Of a stretch of DNA of 41,397 bases, positions 40,848-41,397 are shown in pieces. Every line of letters begins with the position of its first letter. Positions within the stretch are counted from its first letter, which is position 1. The stretch is from Altererythrobacter sp. GTDB taxonomy: Bacteria; Pseudomonadota; Alphaproteobacteria; Sphingomonadales; Sphingomonadaceae. The stretch is from assembly GCA_031178065.1 (NCBI GenBank), contig JAPSJS010000030.1:1-41397 (forward strand). The letters are read 5' to 3'. The notes beneath the pieces were generated by a model. The model searched no databases. It was given only the letters and a program-made list of their open reading frames with translations, and was not told the DNA's origin. The translations under genes and the position numbers were made by a program.

Positions 40848-41397
40848 TCAACGCTTCCGGATTGGCTGGCGGAGGATCGTTTTCAGTTTTGCCGGCTCGG
40901 TCTTCCGGGGGTCGCTCAGATAGATTTCCTGATGTGGGCCGTTGAAGGTCGCATCGAGGCTGGGCATCGCTTCTTCGTGGAGGCGTCTCAAGGTCGGACC
41001 TTCGTCGTCGTAGCTGCCAATGTGCAGGATCTGCAGCGATCGGCCCTCGTCATAGGATTCGAAGCGCAGCGATGGCGGACGGTGGCCGCGCTTTGCCGCG
41101 GTCTTCGCGACCCCTTCGTCGAAATCGGCCTCGCCGATAAAGTCCGGCGCCATTATCATCACGGTCCAGCGCCAGCGATCTTTCTCCCGCCGCACGAACG
41201 CGCCGGGATCGTCTGCCCACCAGAGCGCTTGCAACGGGGGCACCACGTAGTCGCGGCCAAGCCTTTCCTTCGCCGCGAACTTCATTGCGTAGCTGACGCC
41301 GTACAGCCACTCGACCGCCGTCTTGTATTCGTCCGCCGTGTTCGGATCGCCCGCCCCGTCCGCTTTCACGAAGGCCATTCTCGGCACCACGATCTCG
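40848..41397 (-). CDS. GyrI-like small-molecule-binding domain protein, 5' end cut
   Basis: The frame stays open to the window edge and continues upstream of the first possible start, so the gene is partial at its 5' end. The visible part, MAFVKADGAGDPNTADEYKTAVEWLYGVSYAMKFAAKERLGRDYVVPPLQALWWADDPGAF, matches GyrI-like/DUF4865-type stand-alone domains. WRWTVMIMAPDFIG and LHIGSYDDEGPTLRRLHE follow as in that family. Stand-alone GyrI-like proteins bind or hydrolyse small molecules; no ligand can be inferred. It is convergent with uvrD, 67 bases apart. Confidence 0.85.
   Translation of the reverse strand, partial: EIVVPRMAFVKADGAGDPNTADEYKTAVEWLYGVSYAMKFAAKERLGRDYVVPPLQALWWADDPGAFVRREKDRWRWTVMIMAPDFIGEADFDEGVAKTAAKRGHRPPSLRFESYDEGRSLQILHIGSYDDEGPTLRRLHEEAMPSLDATFNGPHQEIYLSDPRKTEPAKLKTILRQPIRKR

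Noticed and set aside
1-41397. CRISPR array, prophage, classical insertion sequence or rRNA operon
   Set aside because: No regularly spaced repeats, no phage structural genes, no transposase or integrase, and no rRNA sequence were seen.

Overview
The window is GC-rich chromosomal DNA from an alphaproteobacterium, most likely order Sphingomonadales and possibly close to Erythrobacteraceae. Three things point there: the split Fo operon order atpI-atpB-atpE-atpF'-atpF without F1 genes, the lapA-pyrF-trpF and trpB-trpA-accD-folC cluster, and a FYDLN-acid zinc-ribbon protein. The family-level placement is inference. I see no phage, plasmid, CRISPR or classical insertion sequence. Nearly everything is core housekeeping DNA with small accessory insertions.

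Left to right: rpsP (cut by the window edge) and ffh run leftward, followed by tRNA-Ala(GGC) and a FYDLN-acid protein. aroA, a small membrane protein and cmk form a tightly overlapping rightward unit. An 808-bp gene-free stretch full of palindromic repeats and a long leader precedes rpsA. Then come gloB, a flavodoxin-fold reductase, and the leftward ATP synthase Fo operon. Next is the leftward ydbH-ynbE-ydbL set (envelope lipid transport), with divergent radC, then an MscS channel. A compact leftward operon follows (ArsR regulator, SRPBCC protein, small membrane protein, two DUF1801 proteins), then a large DUF3857/transglutaminase/TPR exported protein.

From 22.7 to 32.5 kb lies a mainly rightward biosynthetic block: purB, lapA, pyrF, a VOC protein, trpF, trpB, trpA, accD, folC. 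It supplies purine, pyrimidine, tryptophan, fatty-acid and folate metabolism. Two leftward outer-membrane beta-barrel genes split trpF from trpB. A small DUF559 nuclease gene bounded by 39-bp terminal inverted repeats sits exactly between the trpB stop and the trpA start. The right end holds an AmpG-like permease, a Rieske dioxygenase alpha subunit, an RluB-type pseudouridine synthase, rsmD, two paralogous secreted YDAW-repeat proteins of unknown function, uvrD, and a partial GyrI-like gene.

The most interesting signal is the DUF559 element at 28966-29395. Its near-identical inverted repeats contain the trpB stop codon, the Shine-Dalgarno sequence for the nuclease gene and the Shine-Dalgarno sequence for trpA. 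It therefore looks like a minimal nuclease-coding mobile unit that inserts into an operon without breaking translation. Other points worth checking are two families of dispersed palindromes, a 36-bp near-perfect operator over the arsR start, and the YDAW-repeat protein pair.
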